Shown in pieces: positions 1 through 10,292 of a stretch of 27,932 nt of DNA. Below the pieces are notes generated by a model that saw nothing but the letters and a program-made list of their open reading frames with translations, was not told the origin of the DNA and ran no database searches. The stretch lies in NCBI RefSeq assembly GCF_000003605.2, contig NW_003108172.1:1-27932 (forward strand), given 5' to 3'. The first letter of the stretch is position 1; every line of letters starts with the position of its first letter. Position numbers and translations under genes: made by a program. The stretch comes from Saccoglossus kowalevskii (taxonomy: Eukaryota; Hemichordata; Enteropneusta; Harrimaniidae).

Positions 1-43
1 CTGTATTAACAGCCAACAATGTGAGATCTGGCATATCTCCACC

Positions 44-86
44 CTGTATCAACAGCCAACAATGTGAGATATGGCATATCTCCACC
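44..86 (+). repeat. Canonical 43-bp monomer (reference copy)
   Basis: This is the first copy matching the majority base at every position. Composition is 14 A, 12 C, 10 T and 7 G (44% GC), with no CpG dinucleotide even across the junction. The left half holds two near-adjacent CAACA words (caacagc then caacaat), a short direct repeat likely prone to slippage. The right half holds the dyad GAGATATGGCATATCTC. The length of 43 is 1 modulo 3, so a reading frame rotates through all three phases and repeats every 129 bp. Canonical units supply an in-frame TGA on both strands within that period. Confidence 0.95.
66..82. repeat. Dyad symmetry element in each monomer (reference copy)
   Basis: GAGATATG and CATATCTC are exact reverse complements around a single central G, giving a perfect 8-1-8 interrupted palindrome. 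Skipping one bulged C lets the flanking GT pair with AC, and in ccacac-type units TGT can pair with ACA. The element recurs in nearly every monomer. The gatatgac variant changes only the central base and keeps both arms. The ggaatatc, gataagg, gatattgc, gatgcgg and gatctgg variants each break one or more pairs. It could be a dimeric protein-binding site or a cruciform/hairpin former. Nothing in the sequence decides between these. Confidence 0.85.
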
Positions 87-672
87 CTGTATCAACAGCC
101 AACAATGTGAGATATGACATATCTCCACACTGTATCAACAGCCAACAATGTGAGATATGGCATATCTCCACACTGTATCAACAGCCAACAATGTGAGATA
201 TGGCATATCTCCACCCTGTATCAACAGCCAACAATGTAAGATATGGCATTTCTCCACACTGTATCAACAGCCAACAATGTGAGATATGGCATATCTCCAC
301 ACTGTATCAACAGCCAATAATGTGAGATATGGCATATCTCCACACTGTATCAACAGCCAACAATGTGAGATATGGCATATCTCCACACTGTATCAACAGC
401 CAACAATGTGAGATATGGCATATCTCCACCCTGTATTAACAGCCAACAATGTGAGATATGGCATATCTCCACACTGTATCAACAGCCAACAATGTGAGAT
501 ATGGCATATCTCCACCCTGTATTAACAGCCAACAATGTGAGATATGGCATATCTCCACGCTGTATCAACAGCCAACAATGTGAGATATGGCATATCTCCA
601 CCCTGTATTAACAGCCAACAATGTGAGATATGGCATATCTCCACCCTGTATTAACAGCCAACAATGTGAGAT

Positions 673-1742
673 CTGGCATATCTCCACCCTGTATCAACAG
701 CCAACAATGTGAGATATGGCATATCTCCACCCTGTATCAACAGCCAACAATGTGAGATATGGCATATCTCCACACTGTATCAACAGCCAACAATGTGAGA
801 TATGGCATATCTCCACACTGTATCAACAGCCAACAATGTGAGATATGGCATATCTCCACCCTGTATCAACAGCCAACAATGTGAGATATGGCATATCTCC
901 ACACTGTATCAACAGCCAACAATGTGAGATATGGCATATCTCCACACTGTATCAACAGCCAACAATGTGAGATATGGCATATCTCCACACTGTATCAACA
1001 ACAGCCAACAATGTGAGATATGGCATATCTCCACCCTGTATCAACAACAGCCAACAATGTGAGATATGGCATATCTCCACACTGTATCAACAGCCAACAA
1101 TGTGAGATATGGCATATCTCCACACTGTATCAACAACAGCCAACAATGTGAGATATGGCATATCTCCACACTGTATCAACAGCCAACAATGTGAGATATT
1201 GCATATCTCCACACTGTATTAACAGCCAACAATGTGAGATATGGCATATCTCCACCCTGTATTAACAGCCAACAATGTGAAATATGGCATATCTCCACCC
1301 TGTATTAACAGCCAACAATGTGAGATATGGCATATCTCCACCCTGTATTAACAGCCAACAATGTGAGATATGGCATATCTCCACCCTGTATTAACAGCCA
1401 ACAATGTGAGATCTGGCATATCTCCACCCTGTATCAACAGCCAACAATGTGAGATATGGCATATCTCCACCCTGTATCAACAGCCAACAATGTGAGATAT
1501 GGCATATCTCCACACTGTATCAACAGCCAACAATGTGAGATATGGCATATCTCCACACTGTATCAACAGCCAACAATGTGAGATATGGCATATCTCCACC
1601 CTGTATCAACAGCCAACAATGTGAGATATGGCATATCTCCACACTGTATGAACAGCCAATAATGTGAGATATGGCATATCTCCACACTGTATCAACAGCC
1701 AACAATGTGAGATATGGCATATCTCCACACTGTATCAACAGC
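673..1742 (+). repeat. Ordinary monomer run
   Basis: About 25 monomers linking block A to the next copied segment. It holds several 46-bp units between 990 and 1140, the first gatattgc variant (T at 1200), a gaaatatgg variant near 1281 and a gatctgg at 1413. A unit with ctgtatgaacag near 1650 removes one minus-strand stop and so creates an accidental ORF. Nothing other than satellite is present. Confidence 0.88.
990..1035 (+). repeat. 46-bp monomer variant with AAC insertion (first example)
   Basis: The unit reads ctgtatcaacaacag instead of ctgtatcaacag, an extra AAC in the CAACA-rich half; the rest is canonical. Between the agacaat markers at 9755 and 13010 the spacing of 3255 bp fits 75 units, 10 of them with the 3-bp insertion, so roughly one unit in eight is of this type. 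Their fixed positions in duplicated blocks show they are inherited in the blocks rather than arising anew each time. Confidence 0.93.
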
Positions 1743-2263
1743 CAACAATGTGAGATATGGCATATCTCCACCCTGTATTAACAGCCAACAATGTGAGATA
1801 TGGCATATCTCCACCCTGTATCAACAGCCAACAATGTGATATATGGCATATCTCCACACTGTATCAACAGCCAACAATGTGAGATATGGCATATCTCCAG
1901 ACTGTATCAACAGCCAACAATGTGAGATATGGCATATCTCCACACTGTATCAACAGCCAACAATGTGAGATATGGCATATCTCCACACTGTATCAACAGC
2001 CAACAATGTGAGATATGGCATATCTCCATCCTGTATCAACAGCCAACAATGTGAGATATGGCATATCTCCACCCTGTATCATCAACAGCCAACAATGTGA
2101 GATATGGCATATCTCCACACTGTATCAACAACAGCCAACAATGTGAGATATGGCATATCTCCACACTGTATCAACAGCCAACAATGTGAGATATGGCGTA
2201 TCTCCACCCTGTATCAACAGCCAACAATGTGAGATATGACATATCTCCACCCTGTATCAACAG
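1743..2263 (+). repeat. Duplicated segment, copy 1 (partner 8545-9065)
   Basis: Offset to the partner is 6802. Shared private markers are gtgatatatgg (near 1840 and 8642), ccagactg (1900 and 8702) and ccatcctg (2029 and 8831). The only difference I found is base 2082, T here (atcatcaac) against A at 8884 (atcaacaac). Divergence begins at 2264, where agccaataatg here corresponds to agacaataatg in the partner. Confidence 0.85.
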
Positions 2264-2268
2264 CCAAT

Positions 2269-3136
2269 AATGTGAGATATGGCATATCTCCACCCTGTAT
2301 CAACAGCCAACAATGTGAGATATGGCATATCTCCACACTGTATCAACAGCCAACAATGTGAGATATGGCATATCTCCACCCTGTATTAACAGCCAACAAT
2401 GTGAGATATGGCATATCTCCACACTGTATCAACAGCCAACAATGTGAGATATGACATATCTCCACACTGTATCAACAGCCAACAATGTGAGATATGGCAT
2501 ATCTCCACCCTGTATCAACAGCCAACAATGTGAGATATGGCATATCTCCACCCTGTATTAACAGCCAATAATGTGAGATATGGCATATCTCCACCCTGTA
2601 TCAACAGCCAACAATGTGAGATATGGCATATCTCCACCCTGTATCAACAGCCAACAATGTGAGATATGGCATATCCCCACCCTGTATCAACAGCCAACAA
2701 TGTGAGATATGGCATATCTCCACCCTGTATCAACAACAGCCAACAATGTGAGATATGGCATATCCCCACCCTGTATCAACAGCCAATAATGTGAGATATG
2801 GCATATCTCCACCCTATATCAACAACAGCCAACAATGTGAGATATGGCATATCTCCACACTGTATCAACAGCCAACAATGTGAGATATGGCATATCTCCA
2901 CACTGTATCAACAGCCAACAATGTGAGATATGGCATATCTCCACACTGTATCAACAGCCAACAATGTGAGATATGGCATATCTCCACCCTGTATCAACAG
3001 CCAATAATGTGAGATATGGCATATCTCCACCCTGTATCAACAGCCAATAATGTGAGATATGGCATATCTCCACCCTGTATCAACAACAGCCAACAATGTG
3101 AGATATGGCATATCTCCACCCTGTATCAACAGCCAA
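2269..3136 (+). repeat. 868-bp identical duplication, copy 1 (partner 5042-5909)
   Basis: Offset 2773. Marker order gatatgac, attaac with aataatg, two catatcccc units, cctatatcaacaac (2815 and 5588), then several aataatg and 46-bp units matches throughout by eye. The left boundary is agccaataatg against agccaccaatg; the right boundary is C at 3137 against T at 5910. Downstream the copies realign at offset 2512 (gataagg at 3500 and 6012), so copy 1 has an extra 261 bp, equal to five 43-bp units plus one 46-bp unit. Confidence 0.85.
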
Positions 3137-3344
3137 CAATGTGAGATATGGCATATCTCCACACTGTATCAACAGCCAACAATGTGAGATATGGAATATC
3201 TCCACCCTGTATCAACAGCCAACAATGTGAGATATGGAATATCTCCACCCTGTATCAACAGCCAATAATGTGAGATATGGCATATCTCCACCCTGTATCA
3301 ACAGCCAATAATGTGAGATATGGCATATCTCCACCCTGTATCAA

Positions 3345-3992
3345 CAACAGCCAACAATGTGAGATATGGCATATCTCCACCCTGTATCAACAGCCAATAA
3401 TGTGAGATATGGCATATCTCCACCCTGTATCAACAACAGCCAACAATGTGAGATATGGCATATCTCCACACTGTATCAACAGCCAACAATGTGAGATAAG
3501 GCATATCTCCACACTGTATCAACAGCCAACAATGTGAGATATGGCATATCTCCACACTGTATCAACAGCCAACAATGTGAGATATGGAATATCTCCACAC
3601 TGTATCAACAGCCAACAATGTGAGATATGGCATATCTCCACACTGTATCGACAGCCAACAATGTGAGATATGGCATATCTCCACACTGTATCAACAGCCA
3701 ACAATGTGAGATATGGCATATCTCCACACTGTATCAACAGCCAACAATGTGAGATATGGCATATCTCCACACTGTATCAACAGCCAACAATGTGAGATAT
3801 GGCATATCTCCACACTGTATCAACAGCCAACAATGTGAGATATGGAATATCTCCACACTGTATCAACAGCCAACAATGTGAGATATGGCATATCTCCACC
3901 CTGTATCAACAGCCAACAATGTGAGATATGGAATATCTCCACACTATATCAACAGCCAACAATGTGAGATATGGCATATCTCCACCCTGTAT
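3345..3992 (+). repeat. 648-bp identical duplication, copy 1 (partner 27279-27926)
   Basis: Offset 23934. Shared rare markers are gataagg (3500 and 27434) and ctgtatcgacag (G at 3650 and 27584), plus a fixed pattern of ggaatatc and cactatatc units. The cgacag change replaces a minus-strand TGA, so both copies carry the same accidental 83-codon ORF. The partner is cut short by the array edge, so the true duplication may be longer. Confidence 0.86.
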
Positions 3993-4159
3993 CAACAGCC
4001 AACAAAGTGAGATGTGGCATATCTCCACACTATATCAACAACAGCCAACAATGTGAGATATGGAATATCTCCACACTGTATCAACAGCCAACAATGTGAG
4101 ATATGGCATATCTCCACCCTGTATCAACAGCCAACAATGTGAGATATGGCATATCTCCA

Positions 4160-4890
4160 TACTGTATCAACAGCCAACAATGTGAGATATGGCATATCTC
4201 CATACTGTATCAACAGCCAACAATGTGAGATATGGCATATCTCCACCCTGTATCAACAGCCAACAATGTGAGATATGGCATATCTCCACCCTGTATCAAC
4301 AGCCAACAATGTGAGATATGGCATATCTCCACCCTGTATCAACAGCCAATAATGTGAGATATGGCATATCTCCACCCTGTATCAACAGCCAACAATGTGA
4401 GATATGGCATACCTCCACCCTGTATCAACAGCCAACAATGTGAGATATGGCATATCTCCACCCTGTATTAACAGCCAACAATGTGAGTTATGGCATATCT
4501 CCACCCTGTATCAACAGCCAACAATGTGAGATATGGCATATCTCCATACTGTATCAACAGCCAACAATGTGAGATATGGCATATCTCCATACTGTATCAA
4601 CAGCCAACAATGTGAGATATGGCATATCTCCACCCTGTATCAACAGCCAACAATGTGAGATATGGCATATCTCCACCCTGTATCAACAGCCAACAATGTG
4701 AGATATGGCATATCTCCACCCTGTATCAACAGCCAACAATGTGAGATATGGCATATCTCCACCCTGTATCAACAGCCAACAATGTGAGATATGGCATATC
4801 TCCACCCTGTATTAACAGCCAACAATGTGAGATATGGCATATCTCCACCCTGTATCAACAGCCAACAATGTGAGATATGGCATATCTCCA
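4160..4890 (+). repeat. 387-bp (9-monomer) HOR, two copies
   Basis: Paired ccatactg units mark the start of each HOR (T at 4160/4203 and 4547/4590), exactly 387 bp apart. An attaac unit lies 308 bp after the first start and 265 bp after the second, so the last copy is one monomer shorter. The same 9-then-8 pattern occurs at 25714. The right end is approximate because no further ccatactg pair follows. Confidence 0.83.
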
Positions 4891-5041
4891 CCCTGTATCA
4901 ACAGCCAACAATGTGAGATATGGCATATCTCCACCCTGTATCAACAGCCAACAATGTGAGATATGGCATATCTCCACCCTGTATCAACAACAGCCAACAA
5001 TGTGAGATATGGCATATCTCCACACTGTATCAACAGCCACC

Positions 5042-5909
5042 AATGTGAGATATGGCATATCTCCACCCTGTATCAACAGCCAACAATGTGAGATATGGCA
5101 TATCTCCACACTGTATCAACAGCCAACAATGTGAGATATGGCATATCTCCACCCTGTATTAACAGCCAACAATGTGAGATATGGCATATCTCCACACTGT
5201 ATCAACAGCCAACAATGTGAGATATGACATATCTCCACACTGTATCAACAGCCAACAATGTGAGATATGGCATATCTCCACCCTGTATCAACAGCCAACA
5301 ATGTGAGATATGGCATATCTCCACCCTGTATTAACAGCCAATAATGTGAGATATGGCATATCTCCACCCTGTATCAACAGCCAACAATGTGAGATATGGC
5401 ATATCTCCACCCTGTATCAACAGCCAACAATGTGAGATATGGCATATCCCCACCCTGTATCAACAGCCAACAATGTGAGATATGGCATATCTCCACCCTG
5501 TATCAACAACAGCCAACAATGTGAGATATGGCATATCCCCACCCTGTATCAACAGCCAATAATGTGAGATATGGCATATCTCCACCCTATATCAACAACA
5601 GCCAACAATGTGAGATATGGCATATCTCCACACTGTATCAACAGCCAACAATGTGAGATATGGCATATCTCCACACTGTATCAACAGCCAACAATGTGAG
5701 ATATGGCATATCTCCACACTGTATCAACAGCCAACAATGTGAGATATGGCATATCTCCACCCTGTATCAACAGCCAATAATGTGAGATATGGCATATCTC
5801 CACCCTGTATCAACAGCCAATAATGTGAGATATGGCATATCTCCACCCTGTATCAACAACAGCCAACAATGTGAGATATGGCATATCTCCACCCTGTATC
5901 AACAGCCAA
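5042..5909 (+). repeat. 868-bp identical duplication, copy 2 (partner 2269-3136)
   Basis: Identical by eye to 2269-3136. Just left of it, near 5040, a private agccaccaatg unit (C for A) marks the junction. Just right of it the sequence continues into the segment shared with the 24.8-26.5 kb region, so two independent copying events abut here. Confidence 0.85.
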
Positions 5910-7920
5910 TAATGTGAGATATGGCATATCTCCACCCTGTATCAACAACAGCCAACAATGTGAGATATGGCATATCTCCACACTGTATCAACAGCCAACA
6001 ATGTGAGATAAGGCATATCTCCACACTGTATCAACAGCCAACAATGTGAGATATGGCATATCTCCACACTGTATCAACAGCCAACAATGTGAGATATGGA
6101 ATATCTCCACACTGTATCAACAGCCAACAATGTGAGATATGGCATATCTCCACACTGTATCAACAGCCAACAATGTGAGATATGGCATATCTCCACACTG
6201 TATCAACAGCCAACAATGTGAGATATGGCATATCTCCACACTGTATCAACAGCCAACAATGTGAGATATGGCATATCTCCACACTGTATCAACAGCCAAC
6301 AATGTGAGATATGGAATATCTCCACCCTGTATCAACAGCCAACAATGTGAGATATGGAATATCTCCACACTGTATCAACAGCCAACAATGTGAGATATGG
6401 CATATCTCCACCCTGTATCAACAGCCAACAATGTGAGATATGGAATATCTCCACACTGTATCAATAGCCAACAATGTGAGATATGGAATATCTCCACACT
6501 ATATCAACAGCCAACAATGTGAGATATGGCATATCTCCACCCTGTATCAACAGCCAACAAAGTGAGATATGGCATATCTCCACACTGTATCAACAACAGC
6601 CAACAATGTGAGATATGGAATATCTCCACACTGTATCAACAGCCAACAATGTGAGATATGGCATATCTCCACCCTGTATCAACAGCCAACAATGTGAGAT
6701 ATGGCATATCTCCATACTGTATCAACAGCCAACAATGTGAGATATGGCATATCTCCATACTGTATCAACAGCCAACAATGTGAGATATGGCATATCTCCA
6801 CCCTGTATCAACAGCCAACAATGTGAGATATGGCATATCTCCACCCTGTATCAACAGCCAACAATGTGAGATATGGCATATCTCCACCCTGTATCAACAG
6901 CCAATAATGTGAGATATGGCATATCTCCACCCTGTATCAACAGCCAACAATGTGAGATATGGCATATCTCCACCCTGTATCAACAGCCAACAATGTGAGA
7001 TATGGCATATCTCCACCCTGTATTAACAGCCAACAATGTGAGATATGGCATATCTCCACCCTGTATCAACAGCCAACAATGTGAGATATGGCATATCTCC
7101 ATACTGTATCAACAGCCAACAATGTGAGATATGGCATATCTCCATACTGTATCAACAGCCAACAATGTGAGATATGGCATATCTCCACCCTGTATCAACA
7201 GCCAACAATGTGAGATATGGCATATCTCCACCCTGTATCAACAGCCAACAATGTGAGATATGGCATATCTCCACCCTGTATCAACAGCCAATAATGTGAG
7301 ATATGGCATATCTCCACCCTGTATCAACAGCCAACAATGTGAGATATGGCATATCTCCACCCTGTATCAACAGCCAACAATGTGAGATATGGCATATCTC
7401 CACCCTGTATTAACAGCCAACAATGTGAGATATGGCATATCTCCACCCTGTATCAACAGCCAACAATGTGAGATATGGCATATCTCCATACTGTATCAAC
7501 AGCCAACAATGTGAGATATGGCATATCTCCATACTGTATCAACAGCCAACAATGTGAGATATGGCATATCTCCACCCTGTATCAACAGCCAACAATGTGA
7601 GATATGGCATATCTCCACCCTGTATCAACAGCCAACAATGTGAGATATGGCATATCTCCACCCTGTATCAACAGCCAACAATGTGAGATATGGCATATCT
7701 CCACCCTGTATCAACAGCCAACAATGTGAGATATGGCATATCTCCACCCTGTATTAACAGCCAACAATGTGAGATATGGCATATCTCCACCCTGTATCAA
7801 CAGCCAACAATGTGAGATATGGCATATCTCCACCCTGTATCAACAGCCAACAATGTGAGATATGGCATATCTCCACCCTGTATCAACAGCCAACAATGTG
7901 AGATATGGCATATCTCCACC
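5812..7920 (+). repeat. About 2.1-kb duplicated segment, copy 1 (partner about 24768-26532)
   Basis: Alignment runs at offset 18956 (gataagg at 6012 and 24968), shifts to 18999 after one extra ccaccc monomer near 25021 in the partner, then to 18612 after the extra 387-bp HOR in this copy. The last shift is confirmed by a unit that is ccaccatgtatc here (A at 7921) and ccaccctgtatc in the partner (C at 26533). The content is entirely monomers, including the three-copy 387-bp HOR. Outer edges are approximate. Confidence 0.78.
6715..7832 (+). repeat. 387-bp (9-monomer) HOR, three copies
   Basis: Paired ccatactg units start at 6715, 7102 and 7489, giving two full 387-bp periods. The attaac marker lies 308, 308 and 265 bp after each start, so the pattern is 9-9-8. 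Compared with the 9-8 arrays at 4160 and 25714, exactly one 9-monomer copy has been gained here or lost in the others. The end is approximate. Confidence 0.84.
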
Positions 7921-8544
7921 ATGTATCAACAACAGCCAACAATGTGAGATATGGCATATCTCCACACTGTATCAACAGCCAACAATATGAGATATGGCAT
8001 ATCTCCACCCTGTATCAACAGCCAACAATGTGAGATATGGCATATCTCCACACTGTATCAACAGCCAACAATGTGAGATATGGCATATCTCCACACTGTA
8101 TCAACAGCCAACAATGTGATATATGGCATATCTCCACCCTGTATCAACAGCCAACAATGTGAGATATGGCATATCTCCACCCTGTATCAACAGCCAACAA
8201 TGTGAGATATGGCATATCTCCACCCTGTATCAACAACAGCCAACAATGTGAGATATGGCATATCTCCACCCTGTATCAACAGCCAACAATGTGAGATATG
8301 GCATATCTCCCACACTGTATCACAGCCAACAATGTGAAATATGGAATATCTCCACACTGTATCAACAGCCAACAATGTGAGATATGGCATATCTCCACAC
8401 TGTATCAACAGCCAACAATGTGAGGTATGGCATATCTCCACACTGTATCAACAACAGCCAACAATGTGAGATATGGCATATCTCCACCCTGTATCAACAG
8501 CCAATAATGTGAGATATGACATATCTCCACCCTGTATCAACAGC
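7833..8544 (+). repeat. Monomer run with a local indel cluster
   Basis: Ordinary monomers with private variants: ccaccatgtatc (near 7921, also near 23585), aacaatatgag near 7986, gtgatatatgg near 8120 and gtgaggtatgg near 8424. The stretch 8311-8338 has one inserted and one deleted base, described separately. Marker order resembles 23.5-23.9 kb (ccaccatg at offset 15664). Nothing other than satellite is present. Confidence 0.85.
8311..8338. other. Single-base indel cluster in the array
   Basis: Within 28 bp there is an extra C (ctcccacac, 8311), a missing A (tatcacagcc, near 8322) and a G-to-A change (gtgaaat, 8338). Indels that are not multiples of 3 or of a monomer are otherwise almost absent from the array. 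The pair restores phase, so the two adjoining monomers still total the normal length. Either real mutation or residual assembly error would fit. Confidence 0.75.
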
Positions 8545-9065
8545 CAACAATGTGAGATATGGCATATCTCCACCCTGTATTAACAGCCAACAATGTGAGA
8601 TATGGCATATCTCCACCCTGTATCAACAGCCAACAATGTGATATATGGCATATCTCCACACTGTATCAACAGCCAACAATGTGAGATATGGCATATCTCC
8701 AGACTGTATCAACAGCCAACAATGTGAGATATGGCATATCTCCACACTGTATCAACAGCCAACAATGTGAGATATGGCATATCTCCACACTGTATCAACA
8801 GCCAACAATGTGAGATATGGCATATCTCCATCCTGTATCAACAGCCAACAATGTGAGATATGGCATATCTCCACCCTGTATCAACAACAGCCAACAATGT
8901 GAGATATGGCATATCTCCACACTGTATCAACAACAGCCAACAATGTGAGATATGGCATATCTCCACACTGTATCAACAGCCAACAATGTGAGATATGGCA
9001 TATCTCCACCCTGTATCAACAGCCAACAATGTGAGATATGACATATCTCCACCCTGTATCAACAG
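8545..9065 (+). repeat. Duplicated segment, copy 2 (partner 1743-2263)
   Basis: Same marker order as 1743-2263 with one substitution over about 520 bp. It runs directly into the first agacaat/ccccgtatc pair of the window at 9064, so the agacaat variant appears derived from the agccaataatg state retained at 2264. Confidence 0.85.
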
Positions 9066-9754
9066 ACAATAATGTGAGATATGGCATATCTCCACCCCGT
9101 ATCAACAGCCAACAATGTGAGATATGGCATATCTCCACACTGTATCAACAGCCAACAATGTGAGATATGGCATATCTCCACCCTGTATTAACAGCCAACA
9201 ATGTGAGATATGGCATATCTCCACACTGTATCAACAGCCAACAATGTGAGATATGACATATCTCCACACTGTATCAACAGCCAACAATGTGAGATATGGC
9301 ATATCTCCACCCTGTATCAACAGCCAACAATGTGAGATATGGCATATCTCCACCCTGTATTAACAGCCAATAATGTGAGATATGGCATATCTCCACCCTG
9401 TATCAACAGCCAACAATGTGAGATATGGCATATCTCCACCCTGTATCAACAGCCAACAATGTGAGATATGGCATATCCCCACCCTGTATCAACAGCCAAC
9501 AATGTGAGATATGGCATATCTCCACCCTGTATCAACAACAGCCAACAATGTGAGATATGGCATATCTCCACACTGTATCAACAGCCAACAATGTGAGATA
9601 TGGCATATCTCCACACTGTATCAACAGCCAACAATGTGAGATATGGCATATCTCCACCCTGTATCAACAGCCAACAATGTGAGATATTGCATATCTCCAC
9701 ACTGTATCAACAGCCAACAATGTGAGATATGACATATCTCCACCCTGTATCAAC
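9066..9754 (+). repeat. Short agacaat-type HOR copy
   Basis: Begins with the agacaataatg and ccccgtatc pair (9064 and near 9097), followed by attaac, gatatgac, attaac/aataatg and catatcccc units as in the fuller copies. It lacks the gatgcgg unit and instead runs into ccacac units and a gatattgc (T at 9688). The next agacaat follows at 9755, 691 bp after the first, or 16 monomers including one 46-bp unit. Confidence 0.8.
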
Positions 9755-10292
9755 AGACAATAATGTGAGATATGGCATATCTCCACCCCGTATCAACAGC
9801 CAACAATGTGAGATATGGCATATCTCCACACTGTATCAACAGCCAACAATGTGAGATATGGCATATCTCCACCCTGTATTAACAGCCAACAATGTGAGAT
9901 ATGGCATATCTCCACACTGTATCAACAGCCAACAATGTGAGATATGACATATCTCCACACTGTATCAACAGCCAACAATGTGAGATATGGCATATCTCCA
10001 CCCTGTATCAACAGCCAACAATGTGAGATATGGCATATCTCCACCCTGTATTAACAGCCAATAATGTGAGATATGGCATATCTCCACCCTGTATCAACAG
10101 CCAACAATGTGAGATATGGCATATCTCCACCCTGTATCAACAGCCAACAATGTGAGATATGGCATATCCCTACCCTGTATCAACAGCCAACAATGTGAGA
10201 TATGGCATATCTCCACCCTGTATCAACAACAGCCAACAATGTGAGATATGGCATATCCCCACCCTGTATCAACAGCCAATAATGTGAGATGC
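9755..10292 (+). repeat. agacaat-to-gatgcgg HOR block, copy 1
   Basis: agacaat at 9755 and gatgcgg at 10286 are 531 bp apart, the spacing found in all four full copies. Order between them: ccccgtatc, attaac, gatatgac, attaac with aataatg, catatccc, a 46-bp unit, catatcccc, aataatg. A private change makes one unit atccctaccc (near 10170) where other copies have atccccaccc. Confidence 0.84.

Larger units (their letters stand above)
1..672 (+). repeat. 672-bp HOR block, copy A
   Basis: Bar-code variants in order: gatctgg (C at 28), gatatgac near 115, gtaag with ggcatttctc (T at 237), aataatg near 317, and ccacgctg (G at 559). The same order and spacing recur at offsets +13650, +17424 and +20765. 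Copy A and the copy at 20766 agree at every marker I compared. A second gatctgg follows at 673, 645 bp (15 units) after the first. Confidence 0.85.

Noticed and set aside
66-82. Rho-independent terminator hairpin
   Set aside because: The dyad has AT-rich arms, a one-base loop and no following T-run, and is present in every monomer regardless of context.
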